A DNA stretch of 64,000 nt from Gracilibacillus orientalis (GCF_900114645.1 NZ_FOTR01000010.1:62001-126000); one strand, 5' to 3'; positions 39,545 to 48,702 are shown, numbered from the stretch's first letter. Made by a program: numbers and translations. The notes: generated by a model from the sequence alone, not told the origin.

Positions 39545-41932
39545 TTAATATGAAAAATGTGCTTCTTTTTCAAAAACGAATTTCCCATCATCTGACTGAC
39601 CATCAATTGCTCCAACAAGGTTTAATGTATCAGCTATTTGTGGCAAAAATATTAGATTTTCAGAGGTTTTAACACTCCCTTGTACGTATGTTTGACGTTC
39701 TGCTAAACTCACGCCAGTATTTTTTTCAATAACAGCCATAATTCTTCTTAAGCGAGCATCACCACTTGGGTTTATAAATAGGAATAAACGTAAATAGTCT
39801 TTATACACTACAGGAAGTGCACGAGTTGAAGTTAATTCATCGTTAATTAAAGGAACACTATCTGATTTAGCTAAGTTGTTAGTATCTTCAATTGAACTTT
39901 TTAAAGCATAAGCCACTGCCGCAATAAATATTGCAAGAGGATGACCTGCTGATCGGACCTCTGTCTGCATAAAAGCATCGATAAATCTAATAGCAAACCG
40001 AAGTGCAAACAATTGGCCTAACGCCATTGAATAATTCATACCAACCTCATGTTGGCCGTATAGAATATATTCCACCTCACGATTTTCGAATAAATAATCA
40101 TCCGAATTCGTAATACTTGTTGGCTCCGCACTTTCAAAATGTAATAATATATATTCATTTATATACAATCTATCTCTTGAAGAATTAAGTATGTTTCCAA
40201 TACCATTAAAAATAGTATCAACTATATTCATGGCGCTTTTTCCACTATTACCGGCGTCTCCACTGAAATCTAGTTCAGGAACATCTTGATCGACGCCTTC
40301 AATAAACTCTTCATAATCATTTACCAAGTCTGCCAATTCAATATAAGCATCGCTATCTTCCTCGAGATTTCCTGCTAAATTTTCAATATCTCCAAAATCT
40401 CCTTCTGCTTCATCCCTTGATTCTTCAGCATCCTCCTCATGCTCTTCCATTGACTTTTCCTGGTCTTCCTCGAATTCTTTTCGATCATTGTCTAACTTGT
40501 CTGCACCTGAATCGACTTCGGTTCTACCGGTATTTATCATGTTTAACGCATCATTTTTTGCTTGTAGCACTGCTTGTACACTTGATGAGTCTATATCCGT
40601 CTTCAATTCTTCAAATAAGCTCGGTAAATCTTCTACATTAGTAATAGCCTCATCTGTTGCTTCAAGTATATGATCAAAAAATTCTGATTCATAAGGATAG
40701 TCGTCAAGCTTTGCACTAGTCTCTTCTATAGCCCCAGCAACATCATCAACAGAATCAGTACCTATGCCGCCTCTCGGAGGTTCTACGTGTTGCTCGGCCT
40801 CTCCATAATTTTCTTGTGCTTCATCATTAGCGTCATTTACAGCATTGGCTATATTCTCATTTAATTCTTTTGCTTCATCTATACTTTCTCTTATGTTTTT
40901 TAAAGAATCTACTATATCACTGGATAATGTATACATTTCCGATGCTTTTGCTTCCGCCTGCTCTTTAAAGATTTCACTATCTTCTCTTAACTGCTCTATT
41001 TCAGCTTCATTGTCTGAAAAGTTTTGATCATTTACTTCAAGTTGATTTTCTTTATCTTCTATTTCTTCTTCTAACTTTTCGATTTCCTCTTCTAACTCTT
41101 CAATTGTCATTGGTGGGTCAAGTTCTTCACCTGATTCAACCTTTTCCAAATCTTCTAATTCTGTACGCATTTCTTCTAATTGGTCTTGAATATCTTCATT
41201 ACTTTCCTCTGTGGCTACATTTTCGTTTTCCAATTGACTTATATCGCTATCTGTTTGACTATATGTAGAATAATGATGTACAACATCCGTAAAAAAAGAG
41301 ACATTTGGATAGTTACTATATTCATCATGTGTTAAATTTTCCCTAAAAAGAGAAATTTGCTCTTGAAGGCTTTCATATTCACCTTCAACTTCATCCAATA
41401 GTTCTTCCCTATCCTCAAAGTCATCTTGTATTTTTTCTGCAGTATCAACAAAAGCTGATGTTTCTTTTAATGCTGTTGTTAGGAATGAGAATTTTTCTAT
41501 TAATTCCTTCACTACCTCAACGGGAGCCTTATATTTCATCTCTTCTAAAATTTGATGCTCTAAAATTTCTGGGTTAGCCAAAGCACGTGAAAAGTCAATT
41601 TCAGCACTTTCTACCTTAGGATTTATAAAGTTAAAAGTATCTTCATTAGAAGTGGCTTCAATATTCGCTTTCAGAAGATCTTCAAAATCTGATTCAACAG
41701 AGCTTTCATCTACCCCAAAAAGCCCATATTCTCTAAGGTCGTTTTCATATCCAGCCATTGCAGAACGGACTCCACTTTGTACAGCATATTCAGCCTGTTG
41801 TTCAGCGGACATAATTCGTGCATAGTCTATCAGTACAGCATTAAAAGCAAAAACAACTGCAATGATTAATAAAAAAAAGATTGTGACAGCACCTTTTGTA
41901 TCATATTTTAATTTATTAAAAAATCGCCTCAT
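39545..41932 (-). CDS. DUF5702 / TadG-like pilus-associated protein
   Basis: 795 residues. N-terminus has KYDTKG-AVTIFFLLIIAVVF: a prepilin-like Gly followed by a hydrophobic helix, but Phe instead of Glu at +5, so processing is uncertain. The motif IDYARIMSAEQQAEYAVQSG is typical of Tad-locus pseudopilin-like proteins. A long acidic coiled coil (about 170-560) follows, then a globular C-terminal domain. Probably an exported protein that tethers or organises the pilus. RBS AGAGGTGAG precedes the ATG. Confidence 0.85.
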   Translation of the reverse strand: MRRFFNKLKYDTKGAVTIFFLLIIAVVFAFNAVLIDYARIMSAEQQAEYAVQSGVRSAMAGYENDLREYGLFGVDESSVESDFEDLLKANIEATSNEDTFNFINPKVESAEIDFSRALANPEILEHQILEEMKYKAPVEVVKELIEKFSFLTTALKETSAFVDTAEKIQDDFEDREELLDEVEGEYESLQEQISLFRENLTHDEYSNYPNVSFFTDVVHHYSTYSQTDSDISQLENENVATEESNEDIQDQLEEMRTELEDLEKVESGEELDPPMTIEELEEEIEKLEEEIEDKENQLEVNDQNFSDNEAEIEQLREDSEIFKEQAEAKASEMYTLSSDIVDSLKNIRESIDEAKELNENIANAVNDANDEAQENYGEAEQHVEPPRGGIGTDSVDDVAGAIEETSAKLDDYPYESEFFDHILEATDEAITNVEDLPSLFEELKTDIDSSSVQAVLQAKNDALNMINTGRTEVDSGADKLDNDRKEFEEDQEKSMEEHEEDAEESRDEAEGDFGDIENLAGNLEEDSDAYIELADLVNDYEEFIEGVDQDVPELDFSGDAGNSGKSAMNIVDTIFNGIGNILNSSRDRLYINEYILLHFESAEPTSITNSDDYLFENREVEYILYGQHEVGMNYSMALGQLFALRFAIRFIDAFMQTEVRSAGHPLAIFIAAVAYALKSSIEDTNNLAKSDSVPLINDELTSTRALPVVYKDYLRLFLFINPSGDARLRRIMAVIEKNTGVSLAERQTYVQGSVKTSENLIFLPQIADTLNLVGAIDGQSDDGKFVFEKEAHFSY

Positions 41933-41959
41933 ACACTCACCTCTAAGTTAACCTCATAG

Positions 41960-42586
41960 CTATCGGTCTACGACTGCCCCTATTATCTCTTTACCGTAAT
42001 GCACGATAAAATCCGTCGTCCGAATTAGTTCAACTGGATCCTTAATTGAAGCACTGGCTGTCACCTCAAAGTTATCGCTGACCACAAAACCTAGAAAGTC
42101 TGGGAAGTTTAAATTTCCTGAAACCGTAACATCTACTTTTCTATCAAAGCCCATACTATCTGCCCTAGAAACTACTACATTTCCACTCGTAAACATTTCA
42201 CTACCTTCTGTATTTGCACGGGTTTCTTTTCTACCTGTTGCATCACTAGTCAAGCGATAGCTGAATATCTTACGAATAAATTCCTCACCTATATAATTAC
42301 TGCGCCAATAAAGTCCATCTCCGCCATCCATGGTAGTATACTCATTTTCTGCGAATTCTCCAGTTTCAAAATCCTTATAGCTGTTATCCCATGTGAATGC
42401 AGTCCGCTCTGCTATCATCTGAGCCTTCTGATAAATAACAACTTTTTCGTAGATAACGAGACTGAACAGTATAAGGGCAATTGTTGATATGAATATAACA
42501 GGGAAAATGAGGGATGCCTCGATAGTGAACATCCCTTTATCATCCTTCTTGAGCATCTTCCACTTTTCATGTATTGAAAGGAACAT
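41960..42586 (-). CDS. TadE-family pseudopilin (first copy)
   Basis: 208 residues: leader ending KKDDKG, then MFTIEASLIFPVIFISTIAL, with Glu at +5 of the predicted cleavage site and a membrane helix. The remaining 140 residues form the exported domain. Sits between the Flp pilin and DUF5702 genes. It differs substantially from the TadE protein at 37166, suggesting separate roles. Confidence 0.88.
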   Translation of the reverse strand: MFLSIHEKWKMLKKDDKGMFTIEASLIFPVIFISTIALILFSLVIYEKVVIYQKAQMIAERTAFTWDNSYKDFETGEFAENEYTTMDGGDGLYWRSNYIGEEFIRKIFSYRLTSDATGRKETRANTEGSEMFTSGNVVVSRADSMGFDRKVDVTVSGNLNFPDFLGFVVSDNFEVTASASIKDPVELIRTTDFIVHYGKEIIGAVVDR

Positions 42587-42612
42587 AATGTAGTCCCCCT
42601 TCTTCTACCTAA

Positions 42613-42789
42613 TTAGTTGTCTGTAGTTGGTGGAGTAACACTAATTCCATCAATGACTTCTTCTACCCAAGTAATAATTTGATTTCCAAATAGAATTGCA
42701 ACTGCAACAAGTACTGCAACAATTAATAATAGCTCTAAAGTACCCATACCATCTTCTTCTGTCCACAGATTAGTTAAAAATCCTTTCAT
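42613..42789 (-). CDS. Flp-type (IVb) major pilin, 58 aa
   Basis: Translated from the minus strand: MKGFLTNLWTEEDG, then MGTLELLLIVAVLVAVAILF and a 24-residue tail ending PPTTDN. Cleavage after Gly14 would leave Glu at +5, the type IV prepilin hallmark, followed by a continuous hydrophobic helix. A very strong ribosome site (AAAGGAGGTGAGGG) suggests high expression. It lies between tadC and tadE, where the Flp pilin is expected. Confidence 0.9.
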   Translation of the reverse strand: MKGFLTNLWTEEDGMGTLELLLIVAVLVAVAILFGNQIITWVEEVIDGISVTPPTTDN

Positions 42790-42830
42790 GTTCCCTCACC
42801 TCCTTTAAAGTGACTGACTTAGATGTATGC

Positions 42831-43697
42831 TTAAAAAATTCTTAACGCAGGATACGCAACAATAATGAGTACTGCGATAAAAATTAGCATCATTGGAAAA
42901 ATGAGTTTGGAAGAAGCTTCTTCACCTCGTTTTTTCGAAATCGATTTACGCTTCTCCCACAAATCCCTTGAGATTTCCCTCAAGGATAATGATAATTGAT
43001 TACCACCACGCTTATAATTTAATAATATTGTAGTGGTGAATATCGATACTTCTTGCACACCGCAACGTTTACTGAAATCCTCCATAACTCCATTGAAAGA
43101 ATCCCCGTTTTTAATCTTCGTTACAGCATCAGTTAATTCTCTATATAAAGGATGGTCTATATCAGCTTTCATCATGGTACATCTGACAATTGCTTGCTGA
43201 ACGGTTTCCCCAGCATTAACAAGTAACGCAATCTTACTTGCGAATTCTGGAAGTTCTATAATAATATCCTGTTTTCGTTTCTCCATTTTTTCGTCCAGTT
43301 TCTTCACTGAAACAATTGGAATAAGAATAGCCAGTACAACTGCGAATACAACAAATCTTGTATCGCCTCCATTTAATACTGCGAATAAGCTTCCACCAGC
43401 TAAACAAAGCAGTACAATCGATATCATTTGGGCCATGAACATCTTCGTATATTGAGGTACTTTTTTACCTGCTGAATACAGAATTGCTACCTTATGCTGA
43501 ACTGGTGTGATATACGATGACAACCGTTCAAACAGGTTTGTACGATCAATTAACCATAAAGATGCTGGTGCCAAAAATAAAAACTGAAAATCTGCCTGGT
43601 TTTCTTCAATAAACAATTTATATTTAGAGCCAGCAAAAATGAAGCATATTATGACCAATCCAACAGCAACAGAGCAAAATATTCCGCTAATTAGCAT
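42831..43697 (-). CDS. Tad pilus inner-membrane platform protein TadC
   Basis: 288 residues with the type II secretion F-domain (GspF/TadC): helices near 5-25, 95-140 and the C-terminus, and a cytoplasmic domain containing NAGETVQQAI and YKRGGNQLSLSLREI. Pairs with TadB to form the membrane platform on which CpaF acts. Starts 4 nt after the tadB stop. Confidence 0.9.
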   Translation of the reverse strand: MLISGIFCSVAVGLVIICFIFAGSKYKLFIEENQADFQFLFLAPASLWLIDRTNLFERLSSYITPVQHKVAILYSAGKKVPQYTKMFMAQMISIVLLCLAGGSLFAVLNGGDTRFVVFAVVLAILIPIVSVKKLDEKMEKRKQDIIIELPEFASKIALLVNAGETVQQAIVRCTMMKADIDHPLYRELTDAVTKIKNGDSFNGVMEDFSKRCGVQEVSIFTTTILLNYKRGGNQLSLSLREISRDLWEKRKSISKKRGEEASSKLIFPMMLIFIAVLIIVAYPALRIF

Positions 43698-43700
43698 ATT

Positions 43701-44645
43701 TTACACCTCAATTTTCATTATTCGTTGAGAAATCCAGAAAGAGAAAGCAAGTAAGCTTAAACAGACTGTCATAACGATTGGACCGAATTCTGACCACTTA
43801 TATAACGGCTCCATATAGTCACCAGAGAAATATGTTAGCATTGCTACGATTCCAATTGGGATTAGCGCCAAGGCATTCGATTCAAAGCGTTTTTGGGCAA
43901 CCATTACCGAAATTTCCTGTTGGATTTCGAATTTCTCGCTGATCATATGTGCTGTTCTTCTGATAACTTCAACCAAATCGCCACCGGTTCGTTTACAGGT
44001 CACAAACACATCTGTAAAGTTTGTAATATCTTCAATACCTGTTCTTTCACTGAATTCCTCGAGCATTCTTTCAATTGGCTCCCGGTTTTCGAGCCGCTTG
44101 TTAATATGTTCAAATTCCTGAATGATCATGATTTTTTTTCCTGGATATAGTAAATATAAGTCATTCGTCACTTCCTTAAATGCATTCTCTATCGATCTTC
44201 CTGCTACAAGAGAGGAAGACAATGAAAAGAGTGCTTGCTGGAATTGACGGCTTAGTTCTGCTTTTCTCTTTTGAATGATTTGCTCTTTTCTCATCTTCGG
44301 GAAATATAGTCCGATGAGACAAAATAAAGCTGCCATTATGACATTTTGATAAAAGATAAATCCTATTGCAAATAACATCCCACATCCGACTATTGCCCAG
44401 AAAACAAATTCAATAGTGCTATATTGATAGGCGTTATAATTTGTCATGCCATGTTCATTAAATGGAGGCTCTTGTACTTTCTTTGTTTTCTTTTCCTTTG
44501 GTTGTTTCTCTTTGACTTTCGATTTTTGAATCGTAGCCTTTTTTTCCTCAGATTCATCCCTATTTTTATTCTTTTTTCGATCAAGGATTATAAATATAAG
44601 AATCGTAATGACTACTACTACCGCAGCAATAATAAAAATCTCGAT
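43701..44645 (-). CDS. Tad pilus platform protein TadB, apparent AUC start
   Basis: GspF-domain platform protein. A frame from the first ATG (44447) gives 248 aa and has no ribosome site. The same open frame runs upstream for 66 codons, encoding a hydrophobic helix (IEIFIIAAVVVVITILIFII) and a Lys/Glu linker, back to an ATC codon just after an in-frame TAG. AAAGGGGTGA sits 5-7 nt before this ATC, and no ATG, GTG or TTG occurs in that stretch. The 314-aa product has the normal TadB layout with an N-terminal helix. I infer initiation at ATC; a base error or decay is the alternative. Confidence 0.8.
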   Translation of the reverse strand: MEIFIIAAVVVVITILIFIILDRKKNKNRDESEEKKATIQKSKVKEKQPKEKKTKKVQEPPFNEHGMTNYNAYQYSTIEFVFWAIVGCGMLFAIGFIFYQNVIMAALFCLIGLYFPKMRKEQIIQKRKAELSRQFQQALFSLSSSLVAGRSIENAFKEVTNDLYLLYPGKKIMIIQEFEHINKRLENREPIERMLEEFSERTGIEDITNFTDVFVTCKRTGGDLVEVIRRTAHMISEKFEIQQEISVMVAQKRFESNALALIPIGIVAMLTYFSGDYMEPLYKWSEFGPIVMTVCLSLLAFSFWISQRIMKIEV

Positions 44646-44660
44646 CTAGATCACCCCTTT

Positions 44661-45887
44661 TCACAGCTTGATTCCTGACATTTCTAATTTGAGTCTGTTC
44701 TGTATAGTTTCACCTGTCGGTTTTAAAGAACCTATTACTCTATCAACCGGACCATCACCCTCTTCAACAAATTCATACAATGGTGATAGTTGGACTTCTC
44801 CATCTTCCACACCTATTACTTCACTGACAGCCACAACTTTTCTAGAGTGATCCCGTAACCTAGAAAGGTGGACCATAATATCAACTGCTGAACTAATTTG
44901 CTGGCGGATTACCGGTATCGGGAAATTGGCCCCACTTAATACCATTGTTTCCAGCCTACTCAACATATCCTCTATTGAGTTGGAGTGACCTGTTGAAAGT
45001 GAACCATCGTGGCCTGTATTCATTGCCTGGAGCATGTCTAAAGCTTCCACACCACGCACCTCACCAACAACAATACGGTCAGGACGCATCCGTAAAGAGG
45101 ATTTGATTAAATCTCTTATGGTGATCTCCCCTTTACCTTCTGTGTTCGCATTACGTGTTTCCAAGCTGACAAGGTTAGGCACGCTCTTAATCTGTAATTC
45201 AGCAGAATCCTCGATCGTAATAATCCTTTCTGACTTTGGGATAAAGTTAGATAAAACATTTAAAAAGGTTGTCTTACCTGAACCAGTACCACCACTAATA
45301 AAGATATTATATTTAGCCAGAACGAGTTTTTTGAGAAAATCTGCAACTTCTTCAGAAATTGAATCTTTTTCGACTAAATCATTAATGGTTAAAGGTTTTT
45401 CTGGGAATTTCCGAATGGTCATTGTCGGACCTTTAAGTGCAATGGGTGGTAAAACCACATTCACACGTGAACCATCTTGCAAACGTGCATCGACAATTGG
45501 TGATGAAGCATTAACTGTACGGTTAACTCTTCCTACAATCATCTGAATAATATCCTCCAGTTTTTCGGAGCTTTCAAATTGCACATCACTCTTGAAAATC
45601 CGTCCATCTTGTTCAATAAAAATTTCATCATAACCATTAATCATAATCTCTGTTATGGAAGGATCATCAATTAATGGCTGGAGTACATCCAGGCCTCGAA
45701 ATGCATTGTACGTTCTATCAATCATCCATTTCATTTGCATGGATGTTAATCTATGCTCATCCGCTTGCTGAAAAACATAGTGTTCAATATATTCATGCAA
45801 TGCTTTGTCTTCCATGGTCTGTCTTTCATTTAACATATCACGGACATGAGCGATAATGGATTCTGTTAAATCATGATTTTGCTCCAT
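44661..45887 (-). CDS. Tad pilus assembly ATPase CpaF/TadA
   Basis: 408-residue hexameric secretion ATPase powering pilus assembly. Motifs: Walker A SGGTGSGKTTFLN (about residue 185), the Asp box TIEDSAELQI, Walker B RIVVGEVRG and the His box NTGHDGSLSTGHSN. I prefer ATG at 45887, preceded by AGGTGG inside the cpaE 3' end and one base after the cpaE stop; a GTG three codons upstream is possible. Confidence 0.93.
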   Translation of the reverse strand: MEQNHDLTESIIAHVRDMLNERQTMEDKALHEYIEHYVFQQADEHRLTSMQMKWMIDRTYNAFRGLDVLQPLIDDPSITEIMINGYDEIFIEQDGRIFKSDVQFESSEKLEDIIQMIVGRVNRTVNASSPIVDARLQDGSRVNVVLPPIALKGPTMTIRKFPEKPLTINDLVEKDSISEEVADFLKKLVLAKYNIFISGGTGSGKTTFLNVLSNFIPKSERIITIEDSAELQIKSVPNLVSLETRNANTEGKGEITIRDLIKSSLRMRPDRIVVGEVRGVEALDMLQAMNTGHDGSLSTGHSNSIEDMLSRLETMVLSGANFPIPVIRQQISSAVDIMVHLSRLRDHSRKVVAVSEVIGVEDGEVQLSPLYEFVEEGDGPVDRVIGSLKPTGETIQNRLKLEMSGIKL

Positions 45888-45888
45888 C

Positions 45889-46998
45889 TCATCCACCTAC
45901 CCCACTTGTTGCTCTGCTAAAGGAAGAAATGAGTTTTTGAATATACTCCTCGAACACATGGTTATTAAGTTGCTCTTTGTCCACTAGTTGCTTCCATTCT
46001 GGAACATATGGAAGATAATGATCGATTTCAATTCCTGTTTCAGAAAGCGCTGGATCCATTGAACCGGTGTACTTATTCAGTATTAACTGGACTCTGTTAC
46101 TAAAAGAGCCATCGTTAACAAATCCGTGTAGTTCCTCTAATAGATAGCCTGTTTTATGAAAGCTATACATATCGTTTGCTAGAAGCCACAGAACATGATC
46201 ACTTTTCTTTAGTGCAGTTAGGACCGTAGGATTTATTGTACTTTCTAAATCGACAATAATATAATCATACTCTTCCATCTTGATGAGATTATCCATCAAC
46301 AATTCGATTTCCTTTTCACTTAAATCGAGAACTTCTTCTGCACTTGGCATAAAATAAAAGAAAGGAATAGCTGTGTCCTGATCTACTGCTACCAATTCCT
46401 TCATTTTTGATTGTAATTGATCCGCATTTGTTTTTAGATAATACAAAAGCGGAGAGGAAGAAGAAAGGTTCTCTACATCAAAAAGCAATGGACTAGTATT
46501 AATTAATTCCAAGTTCAAATAGAAAACATTCAGTCCATTTTCTTTCATCTGATTTGCTAAATGGAAGGCAGTTGTTGTTTTGCCTGCTCCTCCTGATGCC
46601 GAAAATACAGAGATAACACTTGTGTTTGCGTTCTGAGGTTTTTTTATTTTCGTTTTTTTATCACCCTGCTCGTAATGGGACGATAATACTCGCGACATCA
46701 CTTGACTCAGCGGCTGATATTTAAACAGCTCATCTTTCCCTGGTTCTTGTTCCATATCATTTACCAAGTAGAGTAGAGTACCGATATTTTCAATTTCAGG
46801 TTCAACCTGCATACCTTCAGAAGATAACAACAAAATATCGGTGCGTTCTCCACTTTTTAAATACTCCTGTAAACTCTCATATCTGGAAAACAATTTAACA
46901 TCAAATCTTGTTGCATATTCTGAAGTTCTAATATAATTAGCAAACAACTCTATATACTCCATATCAAGATCAAATAATACAAGACGTAATTTCTTCAT
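45889..46998 (-). CDS. CpaE-like pilus-assembly ParA/MinD ATPase
   Basis: 369 residues. The N-terminal 110 residues form a receiver-like domain without an obvious phosphorylation pocket; the C-terminal part is a MinD/ParA-like ATPase. The P-loop reads SASGGAGKTTTAF: it keeps GKT but has Ser at the signature Lys position of the deviant Walker A (KGGxGKT). CpaE proteins localise Tad pili. RBS AAAAGGGGG precedes the ATG. Confidence 0.85.
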   Translation of the reverse strand: MKKLRLVLFDLDMEYIELFANYIRTSEYATRFDVKLFSRYESLQEYLKSGERTDILLLSSEGMQVEPEIENIGTLLYLVNDMEQEPGKDELFKYQPLSQVMSRVLSSHYEQGDKKTKIKKPQNANTSVISVFSASGGAGKTTTAFHLANQMKENGLNVFYLNLELINTSPLLFDVENLSSSSPLLYYLKTNADQLQSKMKELVAVDQDTAIPFFYFMPSAEEVLDLSEKEIELLMDNLIKMEEYDYIIVDLESTINPTVLTALKKSDHVLWLLANDMYSFHKTGYLLEELHGFVNDGSFSNRVQLILNKYTGSMDPALSETGIEIDHYLPYVPEWKQLVDKEQLNNHVFEEYIQKLISSFSRATSGVGG

Positions 46999-47010
46999 GG
47001 TATCCCCCTT

Positions 47011-47103
47011 TTAAAAAAGACCTAAAAACTTTAAAATTCCACCTATTATAAATACTAGCGACAACACTATTAATAAGATTGTTATTTTCATATGTAAATT
47101 CAT
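47011..47103 (-). CDS. 30-aa membrane peptide at the head of the pilus operon
   Basis: Minus-strand frame beginning MNLHMKITILLIVLSLVF, one membrane helix and a short GGILKFLGLF end. GGAGGAAATC lies 10 nt before the ATG, and cpaE starts 12 nt after its stop. No homology recognised. The good ribosome site and tight spacing argue for a real peptide. Confidence 0.5.
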   Translation of the reverse strand: MNLHMKITILLIVLSLVFIIGGILKFLGLF

Positions 47104-47944
47104 TTTCTGATTTCCTCCAAATATCAAGCCTCACAAGGTGAGAAGACACTTCAGAATAATTTTTTGTAAATTTCTACAAAATTCTCGTAATGTTACTACA
47201 CTACATTTAACCACATATGCATATTATTCATATAGGTTTATACACTCATTTTAATATAGGTTAAAAGTCATTATTTTATTATTTGTAGGTTATATTAACT
47301 AGTTTTATTTTTTTGTTCTTTTGGTTATAATTGCTATGAACATGATATAAGGAGGTTTTTTCTTCATAGTTATAAAGTCTTGTTTTTGTTTCGACATTTA
47401 CTGACAAACTTTAAATATAGGACATTAGACTCCTTTAATTCAATGTCAAATTACCTTGAATTCTTACTATTTGAACTCAAGATTAATAGACATCTTTTAT
47501 ATTTCTCTAAGTTAATTCTACTAAGCCAAATTTAATAGGTACGTTCAATTGTACTAAGTTGAATATTCAGTTGAATTTTTGGACTTTTTCAACATAATAT
47601 GTAATCCTTTCCAATCTGATTCGAAATCCTTATGGATAAACTTCCATCCATTGGTATGACTGGAAATAAGACATTTTAACAATTAATATAGGTGAAATCT
47701 GAATTTCAAGGTTTAATGTAAGTGTTTAAACTAAAAATCTTAAACAAGTGATCCATTCATTAAATGATTTAAATACGAATACCTCTAATATATTACAAGT
47801 TAGAATTGAAAACGCATCAAAAAGAAACAGCTAAATACTAATAGCTTTTTCAGAAAAAGAGTAATATATACCTATTTATTTTTACGTGAGTATAGGTAAA
47901 AAGAACTTATTGGAGGGGTGATGGTTATAAAGTGCACATTTAAA
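47104..47944. other. AT-rich gene-free stretch between the pilus operon and hpf
   Basis: About 840 bp without a recognisable gene. It must hold the promoter of the minus-strand pilus operon. Two plus-strand ribosome-site-like sequences occur (AAGGAGG near 47350, GGAGGGGTG near 47913), each followed by the shared bases AGTTATAAAGT or GGTTATAAAGT; the second opens only a 14-codon frame. No tRNA or known riboswitch seen. Confidence 0.5.
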
Positions 47945-47973
47945 AACCCGTTTCAATTTTATTGAAACGGGTT
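47945..47973 (-). terminator. Terminator of hpf
   Basis: Perfect 12-bp stem AACCCGTTTCAA / TTGAAACGGGTT with a 5-nt loop; a T-run follows on the minus strand. Confidence 0.9.
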
Positions 47974-48014
47974 AGTCTTGCTATCTTATATTATATTTAT
48001 TTTATTAAGTATTG

Positions 48015-48572
48015 TTAGCTTGGTTCTATCAAGCCGTATTTGCCATCACGACGTTTATAAACAACATTCGTAATACCTGTATCAGAATTTTCAAAAACGA
48101 AGAATACGTGTCCTAACATATCCATTTGTAACACTGCCTCTTCAGAATCCATTGGTTTTAAATCAAAACGCTTCGTTCTTACAATGTCTATTTCATCATC
48201 ATCATATTGTTCTTCTCTTAATTGAGCGGCTTCTTTTTCCAATTCCGCAAATACGTGCTTTGCTGCACCTTGCTGACGGAATTTTCGATTTACTTTTGTT
48301 TTATGCTTACGAATTTGCCTTTCTAGTTTGTCGACAACAAGATCGATCGCAGCGTATAAGTCAACGTGATGTTCCTCTGCTCGTAGTAATAAGTTTGTCA
48401 TTGGAATGGTTACTTCGATTTGCTGTTCGTCATTATAGACACTTATATTTACATTTACATCAGAAGTGGGAGGAGTGTCAAAATATCTTTCCAACTTACC
48501 TATTTTTCGCTCAACAAACTCCTTAATGGCACTTGTCACTTCTACATTTTCTCCTCGGAAGTTATATTTCAT
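48015..48572 (-). CDS. hpf: Long-form ribosome hibernation promoting factor
   Basis: 185 residues: N-terminal HPF/RaiA domain (MKYNFRGENVEVTSAIKEF) and the C-terminal dimerisation domain of long HPF (KRFDLKPMDSEEAVLQMDMLGH, ending DGKYGLIEPS). It joins two 70S ribosomes into inactive 100S dimers. Strong RBS AAAGGAGGACAC. The B. subtilis ortholog is stress-induced through sigma-B and sigma-H, and a sigma-B-like promoter is present here. Confidence 0.97.
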   Translation of the reverse strand: MKYNFRGENVEVTSAIKEFVERKIGKLERYFDTPPTSDVNVNISVYNDEQQIEVTIPMTNLLLRAEEHHVDLYAAIDLVVDKLERQIRKHKTKVNRKFRQQGAAKHVFAELEKEAAQLREEQYDDDEIDIVRTKRFDLKPMDSEEAVLQMDMLGHVFFVFENSDTGITNVVYKRRDGKYGLIEPS

Positions 48573-48626
48573 GAAAGTGTCCTCCTTTCAAACTATCAAG
48601 CTATAATAATAAGCTATATATCTATA

Positions 48627-48651
48627 ATACCACAGTTTGTAAAAGTTAAAC
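48627..48651 (-). promoter_or_regulatory. Sigma-B-like promoter of hpf
   Basis: On the minus strand GTTTAA, a 13-bp spacer and TGGTAT, against the sigma-B consensus GTTT-N13/15-GGGTAT. Lies about 55 nt upstream of the hpf ATG. The overlapping TATTAT could also serve sigma-A. Confidence 0.6.
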
Positions 48652-48702
48652 AAAAAAATTGTGAATAAATTTCATAATATTCTTACAATTCCTTTACATA
48701 AA

